64,000 nucleotides of DNA from Clostridia bacterium. Lineage in GTDB: Bacteria; Bacillota; Clostridia; Christensenellales; Borkfalkiaceae. The notes beneath the pieces are model-generated. The model did not search any database, was not told the origin of the DNA, and was given only the letters and a program-made list of their open reading frames with translations. The stretch is taken from assembly GCA_017626495.1 (NCBI GenBank), contig JAGAIP010000005.1:124001-188000 (forward strand), written 5' to 3'. Of this stretch, positions 40,325-49,892 are shown one piece after another. Position 1 is the first letter of the stretch, and each line of letters starts with the position of its first letter. The position numbers were made by a program, and so were the translations under genes.

Positions 40325-42775
40325 TTACTTGATTTCGGTGATATACTGATCTTTCTGATCGGGAGTATGCCACTTCCATGCCTGAATTTCGGGAAGATCC
40401 TCGCCCTTATCGGCAATGTAGTTCTTGTGCTCTACAAGCTTGTCGTTCATGAGCTGAACGAGGAATGCAGCCTTGTTGCCGAGCTGAGGAAGCGCCATGA
40501 CGGCAGCCTTTACGAGATGGAATCTGTCGATGTGGTTCTGGACGCGCATATCGAAAGGAGTCGTGATGGTACCTTCTTCCTGATAACCGAATACTTGAAG
40601 GTTCTTGTTGTGACGGGTATAGGTGAGCTCGTGAATGAGCTTGGTATATCCGTGGTAAGCCATGATGATGGGGGTATCCTTCGTGAAGATCGCATCGTAT
40701 TCCGCGTCGGTCAAGCCGTGAGGATGCTTTTCGTGCGATTCAAGCTTGAAGAGGTCGACGACGTTGACGAATCTGATCTTGATTCCGGGGATATAGTCGC
40801 GGAGAATGGTGGTTGCGGCGAGCGCCTCGACGGTGGGAGTATCGCCTGCGCAAGCCATGACGAGATCAGGCTCTTCTCCTGCGTCGGAGGATGCCCAGGA
40901 CCATACGCCGATACCCTGCGTGCAGTGGTTGACAGCCTCTTTCATGGTGAGCCACTGGAAGGAAGGATGCTTGGAAGCTACGATGACGTTGACGTAGTTC
41001 TTGCTCTTCAAGCAGTGATCCATGCAGGAAAGGAGGCAGTTCGCATCGGGCGGAAGGTACATACGAACGACGTCTGCTTTCTTACAAGCGATGTGATCGA
41101 GGAATCCGGGATCCTGATGGGTGAATCCGTTGTGGTCCTGCTGCCATACGTTGGATGTAAGGATCAGGTTGAGGGAAGAAATGGGCTGTCTCCATTGAAG
41201 ATCCTGACATACTTTGAGCCACTTTGCGTGCTGAGCGACCATGGAGTCTACGACGCGGATGAAGGACTCGTAGGATGCGAAGAAGCCGTGACGTCCGGTA
41301 AGGATATAGCCTTCAAGCCAACCTTCGCACATATGCTCGGAAAGATATGCGTCCATGATTCTGCCGTTCGTGGAGAGTGCGGAGCCGTCCTTCGTTGCGG
41401 GGTTGTAATCGTCGTCGGTATCGAGCGTCTGTTCCTGCCAATCGCGGGACGTAACTTCGAACGCGTGATAAAGTCTGTTGGACATCGTTTCGTCCGGTCC
41501 GAAGATACGGAAGTTCTTGTTGTCCTCGTTGAGCTTGAATACGTCGCGAATATATGCGCCGAGTTCCATCATATCCTGCGTCTTTACGCCGCCGGGAGTA
41601 GGAACGTCTACGCCGTATTTCTTGAAGTCGGGCAAACGGAGATTTCTCAAAAGCTTACCGCCGTTTGCATGAGGGTTCGCGGAAATTCTTCTGTCACCCG
41701 TAGGAGCGAGCGCTTTGAGCTCGGGGATCAGGCGATAGTTCTCGTCGAAGAGTTCTTCGGGACGATAGGAACGGAGCCACGCTTCGAGCTTTGCGAGGTG
41801 CTCGGGCTTGGTCATGTCGATGGGAACCTGATGCGCGCGGTAGCTGCCCTCGATGGGTCTGCCTGCGTCGTTGGTCTTGGGACCCGTCCAACCCTTAGGC
41901 GTACGGAGAACGATCATGGGCCATACGGGTCTCTTTTCGAGCGTGCCTTCTCTTGCCTCTTTCTGGATTGCCTTGATCTCGGTAACGCACTTATCAAGCG
42001 CCTTTGCCATGAGCTTGTGCATGGTCATGGGATCGCTGCCTTCGCACTGAACGATGATGGGTTTCCAACCGCAACCCTCGAAGAATTTAACGAGTTCGGT
42101 TTCGGGAATACGAGCAAATACGGTGGGGTTGTTGATCTTGTATCCGTTCAAATGAAGGATGGGAAGAACCGCGCCGTCGTTTGCGGGATTGATGAATTTA
42201 TTGCAATGCCATGCGGTTGCGAGAGGTCCGGTTTCAGCTTCACCGTCGCCTACGGTAACCGCAGCGATGAGGTCGGGGTTATCGAACACTGCGCCGAAGC
42301 CGTGCGCGAGGGAGTAACCGAGCTCGCCGCCCTCGTTGATGGAACCGGGCGTTTCGGGTGCAACGTGGCTGGAAATACCGCCGGGGAAGGAGAACTGCTT
42401 GCAGAGCTTCTTCATACCCTCTTCGTCCTGACCTACGTTGGGATAGACCTCGGAATACGTTCCTTCAAGATAGGAGTTTGCCACGAAGAAATTTCCGCCG
42501 TGTCCGGGACCGGAGAGGAGGATCATATCGAGATCGTACTTCTTAATGACTCTGTTCAGATGGACGTAGATAAAGTTCTGTCCAGGAACGGTACCCCAGT
42601 GACCGACGATCTTCTTCTTAACCTGGTCTCTGGTGAGCGGTTTACGGAGCAAAGGGTTATCGACCATATAGAGCTGAGCCGCTGCCAAATAGTTGGTTGC
42701 GCGCCAATAAGCGTCCAACTTGGTCAGGTACTCGTCCGTAAGGGTTCCCTTTTCAACACATTCGTTTGTTTTCAT
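40325..42775 (-). CDS. xfp: Xylulose-5-phosphate/fructose-6-phosphate phosphoketolase
   Basis: An 816-residue thiamine-diphosphate enzyme that splits X5P (and usually F6P) to acetyl phosphate plus an aldose phosphate. It has [18 protein letters not shown] near the start, GPGHGGN, the ThDP motif [19 protein letters not shown], and the C-terminal [13 protein letters not shown]. It gives acetyl phosphate for ATP without oxidation. ATG 42775 fits the family N-terminus and has AAGGAAGG nine bases upstream. An in-frame ATG at 42829 also has AGGGAG, but would add 18 residues and falls ~8 bases from +1. Confidence 0.97.
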   Translation of the reverse strand: MKTNECVEKGTLTDEYLTKLDAYWRATNYLAAAQLYMVDNPLLRKPLTRDQVKKKIVGHWGTVPGQNFIYVHLNRVIKKYDLDMILLSGPGHGGNFFVANSYLEGTYSEVYPNVGQDEEGMKKLCKQFSFPGGISSHVAPETPGSINEGGELGYSLAHGFGAVFDNPDLIAAVTVGDGEAETGPLATAWHCNKFINPANDGAVLPILHLNGYKINNPTVFARIPETELVKFFEGCGWKPIIVQCEGSDPMTMHKLMAKALDKCVTEIKAIQKEAREGTLEKRPVWPMIVLRTPKGWTGPKTNDAGRPIEGSYRAHQVPIDMTKPEHLAKLEAWLRSYRPEELFDENYRLIPELKALAPTGDRRISANPHANGGKLLRNLRLPDFKKYGVDVPTPGGVKTQDMMELGAYIRDVFKLNEDNKNFRIFGPDETMSNRLYHAFEVTSRDWQEQTLDTDDDYNPATKDGSALSTNGRIMDAYLSEHMCEGWLEGYILTGRHGFFASYESFIRVVDSMVAQHAKWLKVCQDLQWRQPISSLNLILTSNVWQQDHNGFTHQDPGFLDHIACKKADVVRMYLPPDANCLLSCMDHCLKSKNYVNVIVASKHPSFQWLTMKEAVNHCTQGIGVWSWASSDAGEEPDLVMACAGDTPTVEALAATTILRDYIPGIKIRFVNVVDLFKLESHEKHPHGLTDAEYDAIFTKDTPIIMAYHGYTKLIHELTYTRHNKNLQVFGYQEEGTITTPFDMRVQNHIDRFHLVKAAVMALPQLGNKAAFLVQLMNDKLVEHKNYIADKGEDLPEIQAWKWHTPDQKDQYITEIK

Positions 42776-42843
42776 TGTGTGAAACCTTCCTTTCATATTT
42801 TCTTTGTTCATTATCGGACCGCCGTCCATAATAACTCCCTTAC

Positions 42844-42871
42844 ATTTTACCAAAAATTGAAATTTTGTCAA
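42844..42871 (-). promoter_or_regulatory. Promoter of xfp
   Basis: On the minus strand, TTGACA (42871-42866), 16-bp spacer and TAAAAT (42849-42844). The leader to ATG 42775 is about 60 bases. Confidence 0.75.
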
Positions 42872-42890
42872 TAGGATAATTGTAAATTTT

Positions 42891-43988
42891 TCAAGTCCCG
42901 AGCGATTTTTTGTATATCTCTTTCAAATCTTCCTTGAAAAGCGGCGCAGGGTGGTTGGAAAGCTTGGGAATCGCGACCGCATTCACCATGATTTCGAGTT
43001 GTTCCTCGGTGGGACGAGGCATTTTCACGCCGTAACGGACGAGATTGCGAGAAAATTTTGCAATCGCCTCCTCTGCCGTTCCGCACCCGTAGGCGGCGGC
43101 TATTTTTCGGAACGTCTCCTCGTTGTACGCCCTTCCGCGCGGATCGTTGCTCTTCTTTTCGGAAAGCATTTTTTCCCAAAGGCAGGGAAGCGTCAGCGCC
43201 ACCGCCATGCCGTGAGGAATGCCGAAAAGCGTCGTTATTTTATAGCACATGGCATGCGGAGCCGTGGTGGACGTAATCTGAATGGCTTGTCCGGCAAGGT
43301 TGGACGCGCGCATGATCTCCTTTGCCACGGCAGGATCGTACGAATCGAGAATGTACCGATCCCCGAATTTTGCGATTTTTTCAATCGCCATGAGCGCGAG
43401 CGACAAGCTCGCGTCGTTTGATTTGACCGACCAAGCCGATTCGATCGCCTGACAGAGCGCATCGAGCATGGTCGCAACTTTCTGTCTTTGGGGCAGGCGT
43501 TCGAGCCACCCCTCCCAAAGCATCGCCACGTCGGGAAGTCCTGCCGCCTCTGCGACCGTCGTTTTTTCCCCGTTTTTATAGAGAATGGAATACCTCGTGG
43601 ATTCCGCACCCGTACCCGCGGTGGTGGGTACGGCGATGAGAGGGATCGCTTTCGCCCGTTCGGACACTTCCGTGAGTAAAAAATCGGAATCGGGATCTTT
43701 ATCCGCATAGAGTTTGACGCACTTCGCCGTGTCGATTGCAGAACCGCCCCCTACCGCGAGAATGCAGTTGCATCCGTTTTTTTGAAACAGTCTGACGCCC
43801 GCCTTGATTTCCTCGTACTTCGGGTTGGGGGAATAACCGTCAAAGACGACCGTCTGAAAGGCGGACATCGTCTCTTGCAGCTTCGAGCCGCGATACGCGC
43901 CTCCTGCGACGACAAAGCACTTTGCGTGAGGGGGAAGTATGGTTTTCAATTCGGAAAACCGTTCGTCCGTTTCATATAATTCTTGCAT
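42891..43988 (-). CDS. Iron-containing alcohol dehydrogenase family protein
   Basis: A 365-residue type III (Fe-ADH) dehydrogenase. The NAD-binding motif is [18 protein letters not shown], followed by [14 protein letters not shown]. The metal ligands lie in [25 protein letters not shown] and [12 protein letters not shown]. It reduces aldehydes to alcohols or the reverse; the exact substrate is open (ethanol, 1,3-propanediol or phosphonate-type members are similar). ATG 43988 follows AGGAG. It stands upstream of xfp in the same direction with its own promoter, a plausible NADH sink in fermentation. Confidence 0.9.
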   Translation of the reverse strand: MQELYETDERFSELKTILPPHAKCFVVAGGAYRGSKLQETMSAFQTVVFDGYSPNPKYEEIKAGVRLFQKNGCNCILAVGGGSAIDTAKCVKLYADKDPDSDFLLTEVSERAKAIPLIAVPTTAGTGAESTRYSILYKNGEKTTVAEAAGLPDVAMLWEGWLERLPQRQKVATMLDALCQAIESAWSVKSNDASLSLALMAIEKIAKFGDRYILDSYDPAVAKEIMRASNLAGQAIQITSTTAPHAMCYKITTLFGIPHGMAVALTLPCLWEKMLSEKKSNDPRGRAYNEETFRKIAAAYGCGTAEEAIAKFSRNLVRYGVKMPRPTEEQLEIMVNAVAIPKLSNHPAPLFKEDLKEIYKKSLGT

Positions 43989-44010
43989 ATTTTTTTCTCC
44001 TGTCGAACCC

Positions 44011-44039
44011 ATTATAGCACGCCGGACTGAAAATAGCAA
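44011..44039 (-). promoter_or_regulatory. Promoter of the iron alcohol dehydrogenase gene
   Basis: On the minus strand, TTGCTA (44039-44034), 17-bp spacer and TATAAT (44016-44011). Confidence 0.75.
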
Positions 44040-44060
44040 GACCGAACGTTCCGTTCAAAC

Positions 44061-44084
44061 AAAAAAGCTCCGCAAATGCGGAGC
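44061..44084 (-). terminator. Terminator after the AbrB-ABC operon
   Basis: A perfect 8-bp stem (44067-44074 with 44077-44084) followed by T6 on the minus strand. Confidence 0.85.
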
Positions 44085-44107
44085 CGTACACGGGGCAACG
44101 CCCGTTT

Positions 44108-44869
44108 TCAAAAATTATCTTTTCTCAGTTTTTTCGCAAACACGACGACGGAAAGCGCCGTGAGCGCGAGCGTGTAGATTGCAAGGATCCCGACCGAACC
44201 CCAGACGGAGAACTCGATCACACCCGAACCCGTCAGAACCGTCTTGGCGATCTGCGAAATATGAATGTAGGGAAGAACTTTCATGAAGGTCACGAACCCT
44301 CCGCTCATTGCGGATACGGGGAAGAACATTCCGCTCAAAAATACCGCGACGTTGACGAGGATCGACGCCACGCCTCCGACCGATTTATCCGAAAGCACGA
44401 GTCCGATGAGCACGCCGCACGCGATAAAGAGCACGGAGCAAGGAAGAAGCGCAAGGAGCATGAAAAACACGTTCGCCGTCAAGTTCAGTCCGAACAAAAG
44501 TCCGATGAAAAGGAGAATGATTTCCTGAAAGAGCGCGATGGGCAACATGGGAACGGCATAACCCAACATAAAATCCGCAGGACGGAGAGAGGTGGAACGA
44601 AGCCTTGCAAGAAAAGAGGTCGTTCTGTCCTTTGCAAGGAGCATACCCACGAACAAGCTCAAAAACGTAAAGCCGAACAGACACATATTCGGAACGAGCT
44701 GATCGATCCTGAACTGCGGCGTAGCCTCGTACACCTTTTCCCCCATACTGGAAAAGATGATTCGGAAGACGATCAGCAAAATAGCAGGGAATCCGATACA
44801 GAAGATGAGACTGAGGGGATCTCGAACGATCTCTTTGAGATTTCTTCGGAAAAACGTATAAAATTTCAT
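44108..44869 (-). CDS. ABC-2 type transporter permease
   Basis: A 253-residue membrane protein with about six helices. It fits the ABC-2 permease family of drug and polysaccharide exporters (FYTFFRRNLKEIVRDPLSLI at the start, SGMFFPVSAMSGGFVTFMKV near helix 5). ATG 44869 overlaps the ATPase TGA (ATGA). A longer frame upstream shadows the ATPase gene. It works with the ATPase next to it. Confidence 0.9.
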   Translation of the reverse strand: MKFYTFFRRNLKEIVRDPLSLIFCIGFPAILLIVFRIIFSSMGEKVYEATPQFRIDQLVPNMCLFGFTFLSLFVGMLLAKDRTTSFLARLRSTSLRPADFMLGYAVPMLPIALFQEIILLFIGLLFGLNLTANVFFMLLALLPCSVLFIACGVLIGLVLSDKSVGGVASILVNVAVFLSGMFFPVSAMSGGFVTFMKVLPYIHISQIAKTVLTGSGVIEFSVWGSVGILAIYTLALTALSVVVFAKKLRKDNF

Positions 44870-45591
44870 TGCTCCGCCTCCTTCGTAATCGCGACGAACG
44901 CCTCTTCCAGACTGTTGGAATTTGTTCTTGTCTCGATCTCTTCGACCGTACCTTCCGTATAGAGTTTTCCCCTTGCGAGCACGCCCACTCTGTCGGAGAG
45001 CACTTCCGCCTCCTCCATATAGTGCGTGGTGAGAAGAATGGTCATTTTTCCCTTTAAGGACTGCACCACCTCCCAGAGCCTTCTGCGCGCGATGACGTCG
45101 AGACCGAGCGTCGGTTCGTCCAAAAACAGCACTTGCGGTTTTCCGATGAGCGCCATGGCGATGGAGAGCTGTCTCTGCCATCCTCCCGAAAGCAGTTTCG
45201 CCTTTTTCTTTTCAAATTCTCCGAGACGGAATAATTCGATCATCTCCCCGACCGCCTTTTCCCGTTCCGCCTTGGGAAGGGTGAGGTCGGCAAAGAACCG
45301 CAAGTTCTCCTTAACCGTCAGATTGGGCGCGACGGACGTCTCCTGCGGAGACACGCCGATGCGCTCTTTGACTTTTTCGCGCTCCGATATGACGTCGTAA
45401 CCGCACACCTTCGCCTCGCCCGAAGTGGGACGAGCAAGACAGGTGAGCATGCGAATCGCCGTCGTTTTACCGGCTCCGTTCACGCCGAGGAGCGTATAAA
45501 GCTCCCCTCTATGAACGGTGAGGTTCAACCCGTCGACCGCTACTTTATCCTTGAAGGTCTTATTCAGGTTTTTCGTTTGAATTGCTTCCAT
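44866..45591 (-). CDS. ABC transporter ATP-binding protein (DrrA-like)
   Basis: A 241-residue ATPase: Walker A GVNGAGKTTAIRML, Q-loop SPQETSVAPNLTV, signature LLSGGWQRQLSIAMAL, Walker B VLFLDEPTLGLD and H-loop LLTTHYMEEAEVL. It is typical of the DrrA/CcmA group paired with ABC-2 permeases. Its start lies 32 bases inside the AbrB gene's end, so translation is coupled. The substrate is unknown. Confidence 0.93.
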   Translation of the reverse strand: MEAIQTKNLNKTFKDKVAVDGLNLTVHRGELYTLLGVNGAGKTTAIRMLTCLARPTSGEAKVCGYDVISEREKVKERIGVSPQETSVAPNLTVKENLRFFADLTLPKAEREKAVGEMIELFRLGEFEKKKAKLLSGGWQRQLSIAMALIGKPQVLFLDEPTLGLDVIARRRLWEVVQSLKGKMTILLTTHYMEEAEVLSDRVGVLARGKLYTEGTVEEIETRTNSNSLEEAFVAITKEAEQ

Positions 45592-45793
45592 TGATTCCCC
45601 CCAAAATACTGTCCGTTACGGCGGAAAACACTTCCGTCTTGACGAGCGCGATTCCGTTTTTATCTCCCAACATGAGGAGCGTATCCCCTGCGCCGATCTG
45701 ATAAAGCTTTCTCGCTTCTTTCGGAATGACGATCTGCCCCTTTTCGCTGACTTTACACACCCCGAAAATATACTTCCCTTCGTTCTCTAACAT
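45560..45793 (-). CDS. AbrB/SpoVT-type DNA-binding regulator
   Basis: A 77-residue protein with one AbrB swapped-hairpin domain (KVSEKGQIVIPKEARKLYQI then GDTLLMLGDKNG). The last ~20 residues are a linker-like tail encoded by the overlap with the ATPase gene. Such small regulators often control an adjacent ABC-2 transporter in Clostridia. Its leader has three 9-bp A-rich repeats next to the promoter, a likely autoregulatory site. Confidence 0.9.
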   Translation of the reverse strand: MLENEGKYIFGVCKVSEKGQIVIPKEARKLYQIGAGDTLLMLGDKNGIALVKTEVFSAVTDSILGGINGSNSNEKPE

Positions 45794-45810
45794 AAGATCT
45801 CCGTTTTTAT

Positions 45811-45838
45811 TGTTTTACTTTTCTTACTTTTTTTACTT
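45811..45838 (-). repeat. Three tandem 9-bp AAGTAA-N3 repeats, candidate AbrB operator
   Basis: On the minus strand, directly after the -10, the leader reads AAGTAAAAA, AAGTAAGAA, AAGTAAAAC. The exact 9-base phasing suggests a binding site for a multimeric regulator such as the AbrB protein encoded just downstream. Confidence 0.55.
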
Positions 45839-45867
45839 ATTATACGCTTTGATTTCCGGATTGTCAA
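45839..45867 (-). promoter_or_regulatory. Consensus promoter of the AbrB-ABC operon
   Basis: On the minus strand, TTGACA (45867-45862), 17-bp spacer and TATAAT (45844-45839). Confidence 0.88.
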
Positions 45868-45888
45868 CTATTTTTTATCAAATGGGTA

Positions 45889-45917
45889 TAGACAAATCGT
45901 TCAATCGGTGATATACT
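45889..45917 (+). promoter_or_regulatory. Promoter of the phosphoribosyltransferase-like gene
   Basis: TAGACA (45889-45894), 17-bp spacer and TATACT (45912-45917). It is divergent from the AbrB promoter about 20 bases away. Confidence 0.7.
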
Positions 45918-45942
45918 GTATAGAAAACAGGGGGAATTGAAT

Positions 45943-46569
45943 ATGGAAAAGAGAGCAATTCTGAAAATATCGCCGTTTGACAGGAACATTTCCGTCACCG
46001 TCATTCCGGGACACTTTGCGACCAACCACTCGCACATCAACTACTTCGTCGACCTCACGAACATGAAGTCCATGCACAAGATGGCGAAAGCCGCCGCCGA
46101 ACGCTTTGCGCAGGCGTACATAGGCACGCCCGTGGATACCATCGTCTGCCTCGAACGCACGAAAATGATCGCCGCATTCCTCGCGGACAAACTCTCTTCG
46201 CAAAGCTTGAACAACGGTCAGGACATCGGCGTACTCACGCCCGAACTTTCCAACGGACAGTTCCTGCTCAGAGACAACGTAAAAGATTTCGTGTTCGGAA
46301 AACACGTGCTCGTCATGTTTGCGAACGTTTCGACGGGTCTCACCGCGGCGACCGCCATCGAGGGAATCAAATATTACGGCGGAACGCCCGTAGGCATCGC
46401 ATCCCTCTTCTCCACCGTAGATCAGGTGGGAGAGACGCCCGTCACGAGCATTTTCTCCATCGACGATCTGCCCGATTACGAAACGCATTCGAAAGCGAAT
46501 TGTCCGCTCTGCAAAAATCAGGTCAAGCTCGACGCGCTCGTCAACAGTTACGGCTACTCGAAACTTTAA
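45943..46569 (+). CDS. Phosphoribosyltransferase-like protein with a C-terminal zinc-ribbon-like motif
   Basis: A 208-residue protein of the PRTase (orotate PRTase-like) fold. The usual PRPP motif (hydrophobic residues, two acids, then TTG) is replaced by VLVMFANVSTGLTAATAIEG, so both acidic residues are missing. The C-terminus has CPLCKNQVKLDALVNSYGYS, a CxxC found in some Clostridial relatives. It may therefore act as a regulator or on another substrate rather than as a standard transferase. ATG 45943 follows AGGGGG. It is a single-gene unit. Confidence 0.8.
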   Translation: MEKRAILKISPFDRNISVTVIPGHFATNHSHINYFVDLTNMKSMHKMAKAAAERFAQAYIGTPVDTIVCLERTKMIAAFLADKLSSQSLNNGQDIGVLTPELSNGQFLLRDNVKDFVFGKHVLVMFANVSTGLTAATAIEGIKYYGGTPVGIASLFSTVDQVGETPVTSIFSIDDLPDYETHSKANCPLCKNQVKLDALVNSYGYSKL

Positions 46570-46584
46570 GTTCCGTTATAAATT

Positions 46585-46621
46585 ACGCCCCTGCTTTTTC
46601 AAAAAGCAGGGGCGTTTTTTA
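46585..46621 (+). terminator. Terminator after the phosphoribosyltransferase-like gene
   Basis: A long stem (46585-46598 with 46602-46615) with T6 after it on the plus strand. It overlaps the stop of the converging histidine phosphatase gene by a few bases. Confidence 0.88.
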
Positions 46622-47323
46622 TTCGATATGCATGGGCGCGAAGTAGCCCGACTGAGAGGGCGGTTCGTTTCCGTCGCGCAGATGCGCGGTATCGCCCAAA
46701 ACCTGCAAACGGAAGTAAGCCTCATCCTCGAAGCGTTCTTCGGTATTGAGCACGGTGACGGACGTGGGAGCCATGAAACAGCCGTGCAGAAGAGAGGGCG
46801 CAGGGATATTGAGGAGATGGGACAAGATCACCATGGACACCCCGAAGTGACAGAAACAGACTGCGGTAGCGTCCGAATGCGCTCTCACGCGGTAGAATTT
46901 GCCGTCTCGCTCGTATCCGTACCCTTTGAGAAGCTTGTCGAGCTCCCGTTTGAGTTCCTCGTAGCGCACGGGAACTTCTCCCGTCGTCATGGGATAGGCG
47001 TTATGCCAGGTTTCCTCGTCAAAGAGCGGTTTCTCGTTCGTCCATTCGGAGGGATAGTAATCCCACGGAATGCGTTTCCCCTCTTTTCCGTCGACGAGAT
47101 AGAGAAATTCACGCAGCCAAGGAAGTTCTATCGCCTCTCTACCCGTCTTTGCGAGCGTCGGCTCAGCCGTCCGTTTGGCTCTGCCTAAGGGAGAACAGTA
47201 AAAATCGGTCACGTTCCACTTTTTCACCCGTTCCGACAGAAGTTCCGCCTCTCGAACGCCCTTTTCCGTGAGGGAATCGTGTTCGTAATCGGGATCGCCG
47301 TGACGAATCAGAATGAGCCTCAT
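46619..47323 (-). CDS. Histidine phosphatase family protein
   Basis: A 234-residue phosphoglycerate-mutase-like phosphatase. The N-terminal catalytic RHG motif is MRLILIRHGDPDYEHDSLTE, with the second arginine in SPLGRAKRTAEP. The second histidine lies in VCFCHFGVSMVILSHLL. Such enzymes dephosphorylate sugar phosphates, nucleotides or cobalamin precursors. ATG 47323 overlaps the YwaF-like TGA (ATGA), and the longer frame only shadows that gene. Confidence 0.92.
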   Translation of the reverse strand: MRLILIRHGDPDYEHDSLTEKGVREAELLSERVKKWNVTDFYCSPLGRAKRTAEPTLAKTGREAIELPWLREFLYLVDGKEGKRIPWDYYPSEWTNEKPLFDEETWHNAYPMTTGEVPVRYEELKRELDKLLKGYGYERDGKFYRVRAHSDATAVCFCHFGVSMVILSHLLNIPAPSLLHGCFMAPTSVTVLNTEERFEDEAYFRLQVLGDTAHLRDGNEPPSQSGYFAPMHIE

Positions 47324-48165
47324 TCCTCTTCCCCCGATCCGAGAATGGAAGAAATGGTGAAGGGCGCAGCCTCGTCCTCTTCGGGAAGCTCCACGCGAAT
47401 GCGCCGTACGGGGCGTTCCTTTCTGCGCTGAACGGCTCTTGCGATCCAGAAAGGAATATAGAAGAGGGTGATTACGATGAGCGCGACCAACGCAAGTTTG
47501 AGAAGATACAGATACCAACTGCCGATATCCCCCTCGACGACGGAGAAGAAGGGAAGATTTTCCATGGGAGGATACGCCGTATAGAAGAAGTTGGTATGCA
47601 GAATCGCATTGACGAAGATGGAGAAAAACAGCATCATCGCAAAGAATACGAGCGTATGCAGATAGGAAACGCCGCTCCACTCCATATCCTTATCCGCGGC
47701 GACGCGCACGGAAATCGCGAAGAGCACGGAATGATAGATGAAATAACGGTAGGAAGGAGCCGTCTGTGCATACGTCTCGGCGACGAAAGCGACGCCCTCG
47801 ACGGGGACGAGCATAGCCGCAAGCGCGCCCGCCGTTCCGCCGATCGCAATGACGGGATAGAGCGCCCTGCGGACGGGAGAAACTTTTTTCGAAAGCTTCG
47901 CGATGAGAAGAAAGACGAGCTGCACGGTGCAAAGGTGCAGGGGGAGCATTTCCGCGTCGAGGAAAAAGCCCTTCCACGGATCGTCCGCATTCTGATGAAA
48001 GGATACGCGGTAGGAAATCATGACCGCCTCGCAAAGCCACAAAACGACGAGCGCGACGGCGATGCAGGTATCCGTTTTCCATCTCGTCAGAAAAAACAAC
48101 AGCAGAAACGCCGCAATGACGCCTGCCGAGATCCCCAGCCATATCAAATGTTCGGTTGAAAACAT
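47320..48165 (-). CDS. YwaF-like integral membrane protein (TIGR02206 type)
   Basis: A 281-residue polytopic protein with about seven or eight helices. The order and motifs (LLFFLTRWKTD, LPLHLCTVQLVFLLIAKLSK, YHSVLFAISVRVAADKDMEW, then NAILHTNFFYTAYPP) match the YwaF family of uncharacterised membrane proteins. The C-terminal ~35 residues are charged and cytoplasmic. ATG 48165 follows GGAG. It overlaps the histidine phosphatase gene by ATGA, so the two may act together. Confidence 0.75.
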   Translation of the reverse strand: MFSTEHLIWLGISAGVIAAFLLLFFLTRWKTDTCIAVALVVLWLCEAVMISYRVSFHQNADDPWKGFFLDAEMLPLHLCTVQLVFLLIAKLSKKVSPVRRALYPVIAIGGTAGALAAMLVPVEGVAFVAETYAQTAPSYRYFIYHSVLFAISVRVAADKDMEWSGVSYLHTLVFFAMMLFFSIFVNAILHTNFFYTAYPPMENLPFFSVVEGDIGSWYLYLLKLALVALIVITLFYIPFWIARAVQRRKERPVRRIRVELPEEDEAAPFTISSILGSGEEE

Positions 48166-48176
48166 ATCAATCTCCT

Positions 48177-49425
48177 TTATCTTACGATGAGTAATTTTTT
48201 CTTTGCGCGCGTGATGGCGGTATAGAGCCACTTTGCGCCGTCCTCGAAAAATCTCGATTCGTCGAACACGATGACGAAATCGAATTCCGAACCCTGCGCC
48301 TTATGGCAGGTAACGGCGTAGCCGAACTCGAATCGGTTGGCAGGCTCCACACTCTCGACGAAATCTTCGCTTCGTTTGCCCTCTTCCTGCGAAACCACGC
48401 TGCCGTCCGAGAGCACGCAGACCATTCTGTCCTTGCCGAATCCGTAGCGAAACTGTCCTGCCGTGAAAATCCCCGTATCGAACGGAATCTGCGTCATGAC
48501 GTCGGACAAAAATTCGGCGCGGAAAGAACAGAGCGCGAGATCGTTCGGGCTCAAATCGATATCTTCGACGTAGCCGATGATGCCGTTGACGAGGTGGAAT
48601 TTTTCCTCGTAGTCGATCGACCTGTCCCAGTTATTGAGGGTGCAGATGAGTTTTTCTCCGTTTTCGGGATAGTCGCCCTCGAATCCGTTCAGAGCGCGAA
48701 TCTCCGCGTTGAGCCTTCTTCTCGTGCTATTCGTTCCGCAGACGACCTGATCCGCCTCTTTCAAAAGACGCTCCCTGTCCTTCCCCTTGAAACGGTATTT
48801 CGGAATGACGCACACGTTGGTTCCGTAAACGCCGTAAGGAATGAGTTTCCCCTCGCGCGCCATCGAGGCGACCTGCACGATGGGATTCCCCTCTTCCTGC
48901 CGCACGATCTCAGTGAGTTCGTAATCGGGGACGAGGGAATTTTTTTCCCGAAACGGGAGGGAGCTGCGCGCTGTCTCCGCTGAACAGGCACTTCACGCCG
49001 AAAGAGAGAAGATCCTGAACGGTATCGTCGCTGACCATGGACGATTCGTCGACGACGAGCAGTTTGATTTCGTCCGAGATGGAAGCGCGTTTCTTAAAGA
49101 CGAGTTTTTCCTTGACGGTAACGACGCCGTCCTCGTCCACAAATTCCTCTTTCACCTCTTCCTTGCGATAGATGAGGCTGTGAATCGTTCCGGCAGGCGT
49201 GCCGTTTTGAATGAGCACGGTCGCCGCCTTTCCCGTAGGGGTCACGAAAAAGACGCTCTCTTCCGGAACGAGGCAAAAGCAGTCGCGCACGACGTGGTTG
49301 ATGAGAAAGGTCTTTCCCGTACCCGCATAGCCCGCAAGCGTGAACACCTGCGCGTCGCGGTTGAAATACCAGTCGAGCATATATTCTTTTGCTTTCTCCT
49401 GATCGGAGGTGAGTACGACTTCCAT
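48177..49425 (-). pseudogene. RecD-like DNA helicase, interrupted by a one-base frameshift
   Basis: A superfamily 1B helicase split into two frames. The N-terminal part (49425 down to ~48940) has Walker A AGYAGTGKTFLINHV, VTPTGKAATVL and Walker B LLVVDESSMVSD, then FSGDSAQLPPVSG. The C-terminal part has FGYAVTCHKAQGSEFDFVIV and ITRAKKKLLIV. They join at a run of seven T (seven A in the coding strand) at 48940-48946. With six A the frame restores PPVSGKNSLVPDYELTEIVR. It could be a sequencing or assembly error, a true pseudogene or slippage-dependent. Combined length would be ~415 residues, shorter than RecD2. Confidence 0.88.
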
Positions 49426-49431
49426 GCCTTT

Positions 49432-49460
49432 ATTGTAGCACAGAAAACCTCAATTAGCAA
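49432..49460 (-). promoter_or_regulatory. Promoter of the RecD-like gene, placed for a leaderless mRNA
   Basis: On the minus strand, TTGCTA (49460-49455), 17-bp spacer and TACAAT (49437-49432). Exactly six bases separate the -10 from ATG 49425. Confidence 0.7.
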
Positions 49461-49469
49461 GCAAAAGCG

Positions 49470-49814
49470 TCAGTTTCCGACAAAACGCGCGAAGAAGTAT
49501 CTGTCTCCGATCTGCCTGCCGAAGGTAAGCTCGCCGTTTTCGAGCATGCCGACCGCATACTCCGTGGCAAATTCGCCCGTCTCTTCGCAGTAGGTATAAG
49601 TTCCCTCTCTCTCATACTTGCCGCCCTTCGTTTTCGCACGGAGGACGTAGCCGTCCTTTTTGAGTTCGATGGTTACTCGTTCGAACTCGTCGAGGAGATT
49701 TTGCTCTCCCAGCGCCATATACTCGCAGGTATAGGTGGAAAGATAGGGCTTGGTCACGTCCGTAATCGAACCTGAAAAATATAATGTACATAGAAGCGAT
49801 ACGAAAAAATTCAT
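49470..49814 (-). CDS. Hypothetical small secreted or lipid-associated protein
   Basis: A 114-residue protein not recognised. The first ~16 residues (MNFFVSLLCTLYFSGSITDV) look like a short signal sequence; a cysteine at 9 lies in it rather than in a clear lipobox. The remainder is beta-rich (VTIELKKDGYVLRAKTKGGK, GTYTYCEETGEF). No good ribosome site is seen, so the start is uncertain. It sits between the GH36 and helicase genes. Confidence 0.5.
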   Translation of the reverse strand: MNFFVSLLCTLYFSGSITDVTKPYLSTYTCEYMALGEQNLLDEFERVTIELKKDGYVLRAKTKGGKYEREGTYTYCEETGEFATEYAVGMLENGELTFGRQIGDRYFFARFVGN

Positions 49815-49862
49815 ACGATTAGTATTTCCAAATCGTCGCCGTTCATGAACGCTTTTCCGGCG

Positions 49863-49890
49863 AAATCCCCTCGGCGCGCCGAGGGGATTT
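49863..49890. terminator. Perfect 28-bp palindrome after the GH36 gene
   Basis: A stem of 14 bp without loop (AAATCCCCTCGGCG and complement). It is T-rich (T7) on the plus strand but has only TTT on the minus strand, though the only gene ending here, GH36, is on the minus strand. It may still terminate or stabilise the GH36 mRNA end. Confidence 0.6.
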
Positions 49891-49892
49891 TT

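Noticed and set aside
40367..42874. An 835-codon plus-strand ORF
   Set aside because: It mirrors the whole phosphoketolase gene on the opposite strand. It is a codon-use shadow with no family resemblance.
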